Source: Roseivirga sp. UBA6052
GTDB lineage: Bacteria; Bacteroidota; Bacteroidia; Cytophagales; Cyclobacteriaceae
NCBI GenBank assembly: GCA_002427755.1
Contig: DIYO01000007.1
Coordinates: forward strand, 54,878 to 118,877
Reading direction: 5' to 3'
DNA: 64,000 nt
Made by a program: the position numbers and the translations under genes. Shown here one piece after another: positions 7,858 to 15,790 of the stretch (position 1 is the first letter of the stretch; each line of letters opens with the position of its first letter). The notes beneath the pieces are model-generated. The model did not search any database and was not told the DNA's origin. It saw only the letters and a list, made by a program, of their open reading frames with translations.

Positions 7858-10422
7858 TTAAGGCCTACTTACCTGACTTCCTAAAAACAAGGCATTAAAG
7901 AAGAGTTTGTTGGTACCATACCACATGCTTCTGAATGTAGGATTATCCGCAAACATAATCACCGAACCTCTTCCAATTCCGCTTACGATTAGGGATGCGG
8001 TACCACCTAGAGAAGACAGGTTGGTTTGATTGATATAGCCAGCTAATAGTGGATTTTCTTTGTATTTAACCACCGTACTAAAAGGATTGCTACTTGGTGC
8101 CAAAAAGATGGAATGGTTTCTATAAACAGGTAAATCCCTTTGCGTATATCCAAATGCTAAAGGATGAGTAATATCTACATCTGTCATATACATTGAACCA
8201 CCAATTGCATTAGAACCTCTAAAGTCACGGGCGGTAACATAGTCCATACGTTCAGGGGTTTCTCTTTGATTTCTCTGAGCAAATTTTTCACCATTAACAA
8301 ACTTGCTTCTGATAGCCCAGCTCGTGGCATTCCTTAAGGTTATGACAGTACCTCCGCTTCTCACCCATTGCTTAATTCTATTAATTGTTGCCTCGCCTAA
8401 GCTGCTATAATTTCCTGAAGGCAGTATCAGTACATTGTACTTACTCCAATCGATTCTGCCTACACTCGAGCTCATTACCTTAGTGATTGGCATACCAATC
8501 TTAGAGTCAAGCAAATACCATATCTCACCAGCTTCTAAACTGCTCACAGATCCTCCAATGAGCATCAATGCTTTTGGCATCTCTATAGTTCTGAAGTTTC
8601 CACTACCTAAATCAATACCAGATGTACTAAAGCCGGATTGAACAGAATACGCCTGCATCTGAGTCATCTCCATGGCTTCTTCAACGTAAGCATGTACCAA
8701 ATCTGCATTTACTTCTTGTCGGGCAACTGGAATCATCAATGTCCCATAACTGAATTCCTTTTCACCCACATTTGTCTCTATAGAAAATGGCTTAAATGCA
8801 GAGTTTACATAAAGCCCTTTTTGCAGCAGATAATACAGTGCTTTTGGCGCATAATATTCATCCCATTCTATCAAATAGGCATAATCAGACTTATCTACAT
8901 TTTGATATTGAGATGTTGTAAATCCTCTTTCAAGTTTAACAGCGTCAAGATCATTCTTACCTGAATACTCTGCGTGTGGGATTCCATAACTCAATACAGC
9001 CGCCCACGAAGAGGCATCATAGAATATGCTATCGTAAAAGCTCGTAGGCTTTTCAAACATAGAGCGCACCATACGGTACTGAGACTGTCCATTTGGAACA
9101 TAGAAAGCAGAACCTGCCTTAAAGGTTTTACCGTCTAGCGTAATTTCTTCTTTTAAAGCATGTGTTTCTATTCTATGTCTTAGCAAGAGATCAATGAATT
9201 CGTCATTTCTTCCGTTATCTCTTTGATCACCGAATACCCAGCCTTTTACCGGATTCGCTTTACCCTCATCAAAAGCCGTTTGGAAGAATTCTCTCTGATG
9301 CGATATCAAAGTGGGTCTTTCATTTACAGCTGCTCTAACTGTGGCAATACTAGTGGTCAGGTGATTTTTAATTGTAAAAGCGAAGGCCACCTTACCCATG
9401 CGGGAATCTTGAAGATGCCCCCTAGAACTGGCTTGTTCGAAAACCAACCCTAAGCCACCATGAATATCAGGATAGGTAGAGCCGTAACCCGGATATGAAT
9501 TATCATATTGCTCTTTGGTAAAATATAGTGAGCCGATCTCATCCATGGCCTCTTTAAAGTATCCGGCAAACAGATTATTCAGTCCATCATAATTAGATCT
9601 TGGTACCACAGGATTCTCTGAACCATAAGGCTTGGTAGGCTCAAAGAAATAAGTAGAATTTGTACCCATTTCATGAAAGTCGGTAAGTACATGAGGATAC
9701 CACTGATGATAAAAGTCTATTCTATTTTTGCTCTCTACATGTGCAAGCGGCAACCAATCTCTATTAAGATCGTGCCAGTAATGGTTTGTCCTTCCTCTTG
9801 GCCACATTTCATTATGCTCTGCGTCTATGGGGTCAGAAACTAAAGGATCTCCTTTTAATGAATTCGCCCATGTGCTATGTCTATCTCTTCCATCTGGATT
9901 AAAATTAGGGTCGATTAACAAAACTGCATCTTCTAGTGCTTGCTGCACTTCTGCTCCTTCTCCTGCCACATAGTAGTAAGCAGTCAATAGTGCTGCTTCA
10001 GCACCTGAAGGTTCATTACCATGAACGTTATATCCTAAGAGGACAATTGACTTTAGATCTCTTGGTACATCTGCAGGAGTAGGCGGAGTAATTGCCGCAA
10101 TGTGATTCTCTCTAATCGTCTCAAGATTTACGTGATTAGCAGGAGAAGTGACCGTTAGCACGACTTGCTTTCTATGTTCATAGGTCTCACCTATTACTTG
10201 TATTGTCGCTCTTTCAGATACTTCCGCAAGCTTTTGCATATAGGCTACTATGGCATCGTGTCGAGTATGCAATGTGCCAATAGGGTATCCTAAGAACTCT
10301 TCTGGGGTAGGAATATTTGAGTTGAACTTTTCTCCGTCCTTAAAGAAGTAGTCGTTTTGGGCAGTTGCTGTTAAGCTAATGATTAATGTAAGTAAGACGG
10401 TTAAAAGGCGGTTGATCTTCAT
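7858..10422 (-). CDS. Exported M14-family zinc carboxypeptidase
   Basis: An 854-residue secreted metallopeptidase. It has a signal peptide (about 1-22, ending TATAQ), then a zinc carboxypeptidase domain with the HxxE ligand pair in VHGNEPSG (His134, Glu137), the third zinc histidine in LTDFHEMG and a plausible catalytic glutamate in GLVFEQASSRG. The C-terminal half (about 420-854) is a long extension ending in a glutamine amidotransferase-like alpha/beta region (KALMLIGG to LILPSGNY), as in other long Bacteroidota M14 proteins. The length fits that subgroup. It probably trims peptides in the periplasm or outside the cell. It stands apart from the nitrilase gene by 39 bases and may share its transcript. 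Confidence 0.9.
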   Translation of the reverse strand: MKINRLLTVLLTLIISLTATAQNDYFFKDGEKFNSNIPTPEEFLGYPIGTLHTRHDAIVAYMQKLAEVSERATIQVIGETYEHRKQVVLTVTSPANHVNLETIRENHIAAITPPTPADVPRDLKSIVLLGYNVHGNEPSGAEAALLTAYYYVAGEGAEVQQALEDAVLLIDPNFNPDGRDRHSTWANSLKGDPLVSDPIDAEHNEMWPRGRTNHYWHDLNRDWLPLAHVESKNRIDFYHQWYPHVLTDFHEMGTNSTYFFEPTKPYGSENPVVPRSNYDGLNNLFAGYFKEAMDEIGSLYFTKEQYDNSYPGYGSTYPDIHGGLGLVFEQASSRGHLQDSRMGKVAFAFTIKNHLTTSIATVRAAVNERPTLISHQREFFQTAFDEGKANPVKGWVFGDQRDNGRNDEFIDLLLRHRIETHALKEEITLDGKTFKAGSAFYVPNGQSQYRMVRSMFEKPTSFYDSIFYDASSWAAVLSYGIPHAEYSGKNDLDAVKLERGFTTSQYQNVDKSDYAYLIEWDEYYAPKALYYLLQKGLYVNSAFKPFSIETNVGEKEFSYGTLMIPVARQEVNADLVHAYVEEAMEMTQMQAYSVQSGFSTSGIDLGSGNFRTIEMPKALMLIGGSVSSLEAGEIWYLLDSKIGMPITKVMSSSVGRIDWSKYNVLILPSGNYSSLGEATINRIKQWVRSGGTVITLRNATSWAIRSKFVNGEKFAQRNQRETPERMDYVTARDFRGSNAIGGSMYMTDVDITHPLAFGYTQRDLPVYRNHSIFLAPSSNPFSTVVKYKENPLLAGYINQTNLSSLGGTASLIVSGIGRGSVIMFADNPTFRSMWYGTNKLFFNALFLGSQVSRP

Positions 10423-10461
10423 GGCTAAGAGTTATCAGTTATTGGAAATCGGAATTCTTGA

Positions 10462-11409
10462 TTAACTGTTTTCGGATTTCTGTTTAACCACCAGCGTAGC
10501 TGGCATATTTTTCACAGTTAAGTTAAACAAATCAGGTCGATGATAATGCCCAATTGGGTCGAAATCGAGTTTAGCTTGTGTAACCCGATCTAATTTGATT
10601 TCAGCGGTAAGCACACCTTCCTTATTGCATAAAGGTCCTGCCACTACTTCTCCGAGTGGGTCGATAACTACTGATCCTCCTCTACTCATCACTTCGGGCT
10701 GATTATCTAGTTCGCCTGTATCTAAAATATCTTTTGGGTACATGTCTTTTGTAACAAACTGATTGGAAGCTAAAACATAACACCTGCCTTCCAACGCGAT
10801 ATGCTTCATGGTAGATTGCCAGCTTTCCCTGCTATCGGCTGTTGGTGCTAAGTAAATTTGAACCCCCTTTTGATACATGGCCATTCTCGCCATGGGCATA
10901 TAATTCTCCCAACAGATTAATCCGCCAATTTTGCCAACTTGTGTATCGAACGTGCTTAAAGTAGTACCATCATCTTCACCCCAAATAACTCTTTCCTGAG
11001 CCGTAGGCTTTATCTTTCTATGCTTCCCGATCAAATCACCTTCAGGTGAGTAATAGAAAATACTACAATAAAGTGTTCCAGAGACGGTGTCCTTTTCGTT
11101 AACTCCAATAGCTATAAATGCCTTGGCTCGTTTCGCAATTTTCCCTAATCTATCGCAAACTGAATCTCCTTCCGCAATACTGGAATCCCAATATTTTTGC
11201 CAAAGCAATCTGCCCTCTTCAGTCCTGTTGCCTACCACAGTACCAAAACTTAATCCTCTAGGGTAAGCAGAAACAAAGGCTTCGGGGAATAAAATCAATT
11301 CACTACCTCTGCATTGACTCACTAAGCTCTCCACCTTATCTAAAGTAGCCTCCAAATCAAAGAGTACCGGAGAAGACTGAATAACTGAAGCTTTAAAAGT
11401 TATCCCCAT
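10462..11409 (-). CDS. Nitrilase (carbon-nitrogen hydrolase family)
   Basis: A 315-residue cytoplasmic enzyme of the nitrilase branch. The catalytic triad is visible: Glu43 in LFPEAF, Lys132 in KHRKIKPT and Cys166 in GGLICWENYMP, with the 34-residue Lys-to-Cys spacing expected for true nitrilases. The WENYMP and QERVIWGEDDG stretches also point to a nitrile hydrolase (RCN to RCOOH plus ammonia) rather than an amidase. It starts three bases after the stop of the upstream BASS-family transporter gene on the same strand, so uptake of an organic anion and nitrile hydrolysis may be linked. The natural substrate is not known. Confidence 0.9.
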   Translation of the reverse strand: MGITFKASVIQSSPVLFDLEATLDKVESLVSQCRGSELILFPEAFVSAYPRGLSFGTVVGNRTEEGRLLWQKYWDSSIAEGDSVCDRLGKIAKRAKAFIAIGVNEKDTVSGTLYCSIFYYSPEGDLIGKHRKIKPTAQERVIWGEDDGTTLSTFDTQVGKIGGLICWENYMPMARMAMYQKGVQIYLAPTADSRESWQSTMKHIALEGRCYVLASNQFVTKDMYPKDILDTGELDNQPEVMSRGGSVVIDPLGEVVAGPLCNKEGVLTAEIKLDRVTQAKLDFDPIGHYHRPDLFNLTVKNMPATLVVKQKSENS

Positions 11410-11412
11410 AAC

Positions 11413-12276
11413 TTAAGCGGCTCTCTTTTGTCTTTGATTCGACCAGTAAATCACACCAAAGCCGGTTAGAAACATAAGCACTCCATAAACGGCCGGTACA
11501 ATAGCTAACTCCGAATTACCTAAAAGCACAACGGCTACCGATATGCCAAGCGTACCGTTTTGAATACCTGATTCGATTGAAATCGAAATAGCTGATTTCA
11601 AATCTAACTTGGCCAGTCGAGCCAACTGATATCCCACCACCATTGTAGCAAGATTTAAAGCCAAAGACAAAAGCCCGGCTTGTTGTAAATAAGATAGCAG
11701 GTTGTCTTTCTCTTTTACTATTATCCCCAAGATCACAATGGCCAATACGATTCCTGATGCAATTCGCACAGGTTTCTCCATTCTCAAGGCAAAAGCTGTT
11801 TTGTGATGTCTGATAAACATCCCTAATAGAATAGGAATGATAATTATGAAGGTCACCTGCAAAATGGTCTCTACCACATTAAGTTTTATGATCTCCCCCT
11901 TACCCATGAATTGTTCCAATGAAAAATTGACAATAAAGGGAATAGTAAGGATAGTAATGAAGCTACTAAAGGCAGTGAGTGTAACCGATAAGGCTGTATT
12001 TCCTTTAGCTGTGTGTGCTATTAAATTAGAAGTGGGGCCTCCAGGACATGCGGCTAAAATCATAATACCCACAGCGACTTCGGGTCTCACATTAAATAGA
12101 CTCACAATGCCAAAACCGATTAATGGTAAAAGAACTAATTGACTCAAAAGGCCAAGTAAAACTGCTTTGGGATAAATCAATACCCGTTTAAAGTCATCAG
12201 CTACAAGAGAAAGCCCCATACCGAGCATGATGATAAACAAACAGACTCCAAGTACGATGGTTGATGATTGATCCAT
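11413..12276 (-). CDS. Bile acid:sodium symporter (BASS) family transporter
   Basis: A 287-residue inner-membrane protein with about nine to ten hydrophobic helices. It carries the family's ILAACPGGPTSN segment in the middle and SIESGIQNGTLG near the C-terminus, the two crossover regions that bind Na+ in this fold. BASS proteins import organic anions (bile acids, pantoate, pyruvate-like acids) with sodium. The gene is first in a two-gene unit with the nitrilase, which suggests that the cargo is a nitrile or its acid product; that link is inferred from position only. Confidence 0.88.
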   Translation of the reverse strand: MDQSSTIVLGVCLFIIMLGMGLSLVADDFKRVLIYPKAVLLGLLSQLVLLPLIGFGIVSLFNVRPEVAVGIMILAACPGGPTSNLIAHTAKGNTALSVTLTAFSSFITILTIPFIVNFSLEQFMGKGEIIKLNVVETILQVTFIIIIPILLGMFIRHHKTAFALRMEKPVRIASGIVLAIVILGIIVKEKDNLLSYLQQAGLLSLALNLATMVVGYQLARLAKLDLKSAISISIESGIQNGTLGISVAVVLLGNSELAIVPAVYGVLMFLTGFGVIYWSNQRQKRAA

Positions 12277-12341
12277 AAGGTTGATTTGATTCTGAATTTA
12301 TGGATTTAAAAAGAAAAAGAATCCATTACATGATAAACTCC

Positions 12342-12349
12342 TACCTTCG
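12342..12349 (+). promoter_or_regulatory. Candidate -7 promoter element upstream of rluF
   Basis: TACCTTCG, close to the Bacteroidota -7 consensus TAnnTTTG, lies eight bases before the rluF ATG, implying a very short or absent leader. No convincing -33 TTTG was seen at the right spacing. Confidence 0.35.
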
Positions 12350-12357
12350 CGGTACGA

Positions 12358-13089
12358 ATGGGGGAAAAGAAATCAGTTAGAATAAATAAATACCTAAGTG
12401 AGGTAGGTTATTGCTCTCGTAGAGCCGCTGATAAGCTATTAGAAGAAGGGAGAATTACTATCAATGATAAGGTACCTGAATTAGGGACCAAGGTGCAAGA
12501 AGGCGATATAGTAAAGGTAGATAGTAAACCTGTTACCGAACCAAAGGAAGAACACGTCTATATAGCACTAAACAAACCTCGAGGCATAGTATGTACGACT
12601 GATACTCGAGTCGAGAAAGATAACATCATAGATTATGTCAATCACCCCAAACGCATCTTCCCTATTGGTAGACTTGATAAGCCAAGCGAAGGTCTAATCT
12701 TGTTAACAAGCGATGGCGACATTGTGAATAAGATCCTAAGGGCGAGAAACAATCACGAGAAAGAATATATCGTAACGGTTAATAAGCCTATCAACGACCG
12801 ATTTATTTTCCGTATGGGTAATGGAGTTCCTATTCTAGATACAGTCACTAGAAAGTGTAAAGTCGAAAAACTAGGCTCTTATAAATTCAAGATCATACTT
12901 ACTCAAGGGCTTAACCGACAGATCCGTAGAATGTGTGAATATCTCGGTTACGAGGTGACCCAATTGAAGAGAACGCGAATTATGAATATTGTTCTTGATT
13001 TGCCCTATGGAAAATGGAGAGACCTCACACCCAACGAGCTAAAAAAGCTACAAAGTCTTACAGACGACTCTTCGAAGACCTTCGATTAA
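12358..13089 (+). CDS. rluF: 23S rRNA pseudouridine(2604) synthase RluF
   Basis: A 243-residue RsuA/RluB/E/F-type pseudouridine synthase. An N-terminal S4 RNA-binding domain (about 8-55, [20 protein letters not shown]) is followed by the catalytic domain, with the nucleophilic aspartate Asp107 in [13 protein letters not shown] and the [15 protein letters not shown] region near residue 190. The [11 protein letters not shown] signature and length fit RluF, which isomerises U2604 of 23S rRNA, better than RluB. It has its own promoter-like element and is divergent from the BASS transporter gene. Confidence 0.9.
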   Translation: MGEKKSVRINKYLSEVGYCSRRAADKLLEEGRITINDKVPELGTKVQEGDIVKVDSKPVTEPKEEHVYIALNKPRGIVCTTDTRVEKDNIIDYVNHPKRIFPIGRLDKPSEGLILLTSDGDIVNKILRARNNHEKEYIVTVNKPINDRFIFRMGNGVPILDTVTRKCKVEKLGSYKFKIILTQGLNRQIRRMCEYLGYEVTQLKRTRIMNIVLDLPYGKWRDLTPNELKKLQSLTDDSSKTFD

Positions 13090-13151
13090 AAAACCTGTAG
13101 TAGGTGACTTTTGTCACATTACGCTCTCATTCAATCTTTTAGATTGAAGGC

Positions 13152-13241
13152 ATGAATAAGAAAGCGCTTAAGCTAATCTCTGTCTGTTTGATCTGTATCG
13201 GATTAGTGACTGGAATAGTGCTTTTGATTGAAAACCTTTAA
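13152..13241 (+). CDS. Putative 29-residue single-TM microprotein
   Basis: An ATG at 13152 opens a 29-codon frame ending TAA at 13239-13241. The product starts MNKKALK, is followed by one strongly hydrophobic helix with two cysteines, and ends IENL. The positive-inside start plus one TM segment is typical of bacterial microproteins. It sits between rluF and the DUF2892 gene, which starts 11 bases later, so both could share a transcript. There is no homology evidence. Confidence 0.4.
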   Translation: MNKKALKLISVCLICIGLVTGIVLLIENL

Positions 13242-13252
13242 CTGATTTTTTT

Positions 13253-13459
13253 ATGAAAAAGAATATGGGTAGTGCCGATAGAATCATTCGAGTGATTGTA
13301 GCTATCGTAATTGCAGCACTTTATTTTACCAACACCATAACAGGCACTTTAGGAATAGTCTTGTTGGCATTAGGAGGCATATTTGTTTTAACAAGCTTGG
13401 TAAGCTTTTGTCCACTTTATGCACCTTTTGGACTTAGCACTTGTAAGGTGAAAGAATAG
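13253..13459 (+). CDS. DUF2892-family small membrane protein
   Basis: A 68-residue protein matching the DUF2892 pattern: KKNMGSADRIIRVIVA at the start, two hydrophobic helices (about 11-27 and 33-50) and a C-terminal SFCPLYAPFGLSTC segment with two cysteines. In the family this module is found alone or fused to rhodanese domains, and the C-terminal CP-x-Y-x-PFG-x-xTC stretch is its hallmark. It likely sits in the inner membrane; biochemical role unknown. An intrinsic terminator follows at 13484. Confidence 0.88.
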   Translation: MKKNMGSADRIIRVIVAIVIAALYFTNTITGTLGIVLLALGGIFVLTSLVSFCPLYAPFGLSTCKVKE

Positions 13460-13483
13460 AAACCATTTAGACATCCTATTGAA

Positions 13484-13514
13484 AGGCTCCGATTTTCATC
13501 GGGGCCTTTTCTTT
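13484..13514 (+). terminator. Intrinsic terminator after the DUF2892 gene
   Basis: Ten-bp stem AGGCTCCGAT / ATCGGGGCCT with a TTTC loop, followed by a T-rich run. It lies before the first DUF6090 start and argues against a longer reading of that gene starting upstream. Confidence 0.85.
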
Positions 13515-13541
13515 TGTATTTTGTTCAATACTTCAACCAGA

Positions 13542-14279
13542 ATGCTATCCTTTTTAAGAAAGCTTAGAAAAGCTAAATCTAGCCGATACCTATCCTATGC
13601 CTTTGGCGAAATCTTCCTAGTAGTGATCGGAATTTTCCTTGCGGTACAAATCAATAATTGGAATGAGTATAGAAAAAGAGAAAAAGTTGTATCTGATCTG
13701 ATAAATCTATTAGAAGCCGACATAAAGGAAGACCTAGATGCTTTAAAAGCACTTGACTCAACCTATCAAGAAATCGACATTCTAACTAATCTCATTCTGG
13801 ATCAATACAAAACACTTAAACCAATCGAGCAGGCATCAAGCCAATATTTCATCAACTTATTGCTGGAAACCAACTTTAAAAGTCAGCAAAACGCATACGA
13901 TATTCTAAAGGAGTCGGGACTCTTTTCCAGTCTTGATGTAATCCTTCAAAATGAGTTAATGCACTATTATTCTACGGTAGAAGAAATTCTCGCCCGTGAA
14001 ATCATCAGTAATAGCTTCATTCAGAATAAATACGAACCCATACTATTTGGACGACATCCTAACCTCTTGAGTAAGAGTAACCTTGCACCTCCTATTCAAG
14101 CGGTTTATTATAACGACCCCAGACCAATCGATTCTCAAGTAATCTATAAGATGTTCGAAGACAAAGAATTAGAAGTAATTATTGTGGCTAGACAATACCA
14201 GAACAATAAGCAATGGGATCAATACAAATTGGGTATTGAGGAGATTAAAAAGATTCTTCCACTATTAGAAAACTACTGA
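13542..14279 (+). CDS. DUF6090-family membrane protein, copy 1
   Basis: A 245-residue protein with the DUF6090 N-terminus: a basic start MLSFLRKLRKAK, then YAFGEIFLVVIGIFLAVQINNWNE forming one TM helix (about 25-45), then about 200 residues of mostly helical extracytoplasmic sequence. I place the start at 13542, because this Met matches the start of the three paralogues and an earlier one would fall inside the terminator stem. The stop overlaps the start of copy 2 (TGATG). Function unknown; the family is common and often multi-copy in Bacteroidota. Confidence 0.85.
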   Translation: MLSFLRKLRKAKSSRYLSYAFGEIFLVVIGIFLAVQINNWNEYRKREKVVSDLINLLEADIKEDLDALKALDSTYQEIDILTNLILDQYKTLKPIEQASSQYFINLLLETNFKSQQNAYDILKESGLFSSLDVILQNELMHYYSTVEEILAREIISNSFIQNKYEPILFGRHPNLLSKSNLAPPIQAVYYNDPRPIDSQVIYKMFEDKELEVIIVARQYQNNKQWDQYKLGIEEIKKILPLLENY

Positions 14280-14992
14280 TGCTCAACTTCCTTAGAAAAT
14301 TTAGAAGAAAAGAAACGAAAAGGACTAAATATCTCAAGTATGCCTTAGGCGAAATTCTACTCGTAGTTATCGGAATTCTTATCGCATTCAGTATCAATAA
14401 CTGGAATGACCACCGTAAAGAGAGGAAAGTAGAACAAGAGATTTTAGAGCAGTTCAAAGTAGATCTAGAGTCTGATATTGAAAGTATTCAACGAGTAGAT
14501 TACTGGATGCAGAAGGTCATTAAGTCTTGTAAAATCGTAGTTTCTGAACTGCGTTCAACAAGGCCTTGGCACGACTCTTTGGCTGTCCATTTCGATCTTT
14601 GGAACGATTTTGATCAGCTAGGCTTTAGTACGGTTGCCATATCAAACCTGCGCTCAAGGGGTGTAGAATTGATCAAGAACAAATCCTTAAGAAATGATCT
14701 CATCAACCACTACGATCAGACATACTTTTATGTACAAAAATCAAATGACTACTTTCGAGAAGACCATGTGCACATTACTTACAAGAAATTCCTAGAACAC
14801 ATTGAACCAATCAAATGGAGGGAAAGTGCAATACCAAATGACTATCAGGCTTTGAAGAAGGACAAAGAGTTCATTAATCATGTACAGTGGATTCGCAATG
14901 CTGCTGAGTTCGATTCAAAATATAATATCGAAACAATAAAAGAGAACAGGCGCATCATTGAGCTTATAAAAGAAGAATTGAAACAGGACTAG
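14279..14992 (+). CDS. DUF6090-family membrane protein, copy 2
   Basis: A 237-residue paralogue of the neighbouring genes. The N-terminus MLNFLRKFRRKETKR and the GEILLVVIGILIAFSINNWND helix are conserved, while the C-terminal 190 residues diverge from the other copies and are rich in charged helices. The ATG overlaps the previous stop by one base, so translation is probably coupled. The next copy begins one base after its stop codon. The conserved membrane anchor with a variable outer part suggests copies with different partners. Confidence 0.85.
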   Translation: MLNFLRKFRRKETKRTKYLKYALGEILLVVIGILIAFSINNWNDHRKERKVEQEILEQFKVDLESDIESIQRVDYWMQKVIKSCKIVVSELRSTRPWHDSLAVHFDLWNDFDQLGFSTVAISNLRSRGVELIKNKSLRNDLINHYDQTYFYVQKSNDYFREDHVHITYKKFLEHIEPIKWRESAIPNDYQALKKDKEFINHVQWIRNAAEFDSKYNIETIKENRRIIELIKEELKQD

Positions 14993-14993
14993 T

Positions 14994-15716
14994 ATGCTCA
15001 ACTTCCTTAGAAAAATTAGACGCAAGAATATGAATGGCAAGTACATCAAGTATGCTATTGGAGAAATTTTCCTCGTAGTAATTGGCATTTTGATTGCCTT
15101 ACAGATCAATACCTGGAGTGAGCAAAACAAGAATAAAAAAATTGTCGAAGGCTTGAAAAAATCTCTTGTTAAGGATTTAGGAAATGATATTCGGAGCATT
15201 ACAGAAAACTTAGAATATATGTTGAATGACTCTGTTCGAATGTCAGTCTTGGCTCGCAGGTTATCAGCACCCGGAGCCAATTATGATACCCTAGTCAAAA
15301 TCGCTAGGTATGAATTCAGCCCTTGGTATATAGGTTCTCAAGAATTCAATAACGCTACATACCAATCACTCATCAATACAGGAAGAATTGAGTTACTCGA
15401 TAGAGACTTGATTCTAGAGCTGAGCAAGTTAAATGCGAAACATTTAGAATATGTGCAAGCCCAAGTAGCCAGTGATAAGATGTACCTTGAGACTTTTATC
15501 GCTTATTCTGATAAATACAGCTTCGTTGACGCAAACAATGAAATTAAAGGTAGATTACAGGATGAACTTTGGAAGAATGTAGACCCTAAGCAACTTCTTC
15601 GAGACTTTAATGGGTTGATGGGAAAGAAACAAATCATGTTCACCAATCTAATAGGCAGACGTAGAGAAGTATTGAATCAAACTAAAAAAGTACTGGAAAT
15701 GCTAAAGCCGAAGTAG
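14994..15716 (+). CDS. DUF6090-family membrane protein, copy 3
   Basis: A 240-residue paralogue, last gene of the three-gene array. It starts MLNFLRKIRRKNMNGK and has the anchor GEIFLVVIGILIALQINTWSE; the rest is a helical extracytoplasmic region with weak similarity to copies 1 and 2. The first 20 or so bases of the gene are almost the same as in copy 2, suggesting recent duplication or gene conversion of the 5' end. A bidirectional terminator follows at 15760. Confidence 0.85.
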   Translation: MLNFLRKIRRKNMNGKYIKYAIGEIFLVVIGILIALQINTWSEQNKNKKIVEGLKKSLVKDLGNDIRSITENLEYMLNDSVRMSVLARRLSAPGANYDTLVKIARYEFSPWYIGSQEFNNATYQSLINTGRIELLDRDLILELSKLNAKHLEYVQAQVASDKMYLETFIAYSDKYSFVDANNEIKGRLQDELWKNVDPKQLLRDFNGLMGKKQIMFTNLIGRRREVLNQTKKVLEMLKPK

Positions 15717-15759
15717 AGACTATCCTGAATCTCCTTAGATATACAGTTCTAAAAAATAA

Positions 15760-15788
15760 CCCCACTCATTTTCATAAGTGGGGCTTTT
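15760..15788. terminator. Bidirectional terminator
   Basis: CCCCACT / AGTGGGG stem with a ten-base loop, T-run on the right and A-run on the left. It serves both the DUF6090 array and the convergent S9 peptidase gene. Confidence 0.75.
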
Positions 15789-15790
15789 CA

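Noticed and set aside
13479..13541. Longer start for DUF6090 copy 1
   Set aside because: It lies within a terminator stem and does not match the starts of the three paralogues.
15760..15788. Operator or small RNA
   Set aside because: Stem plus runs on both sides between convergent genes is fully explained by a shared terminator.
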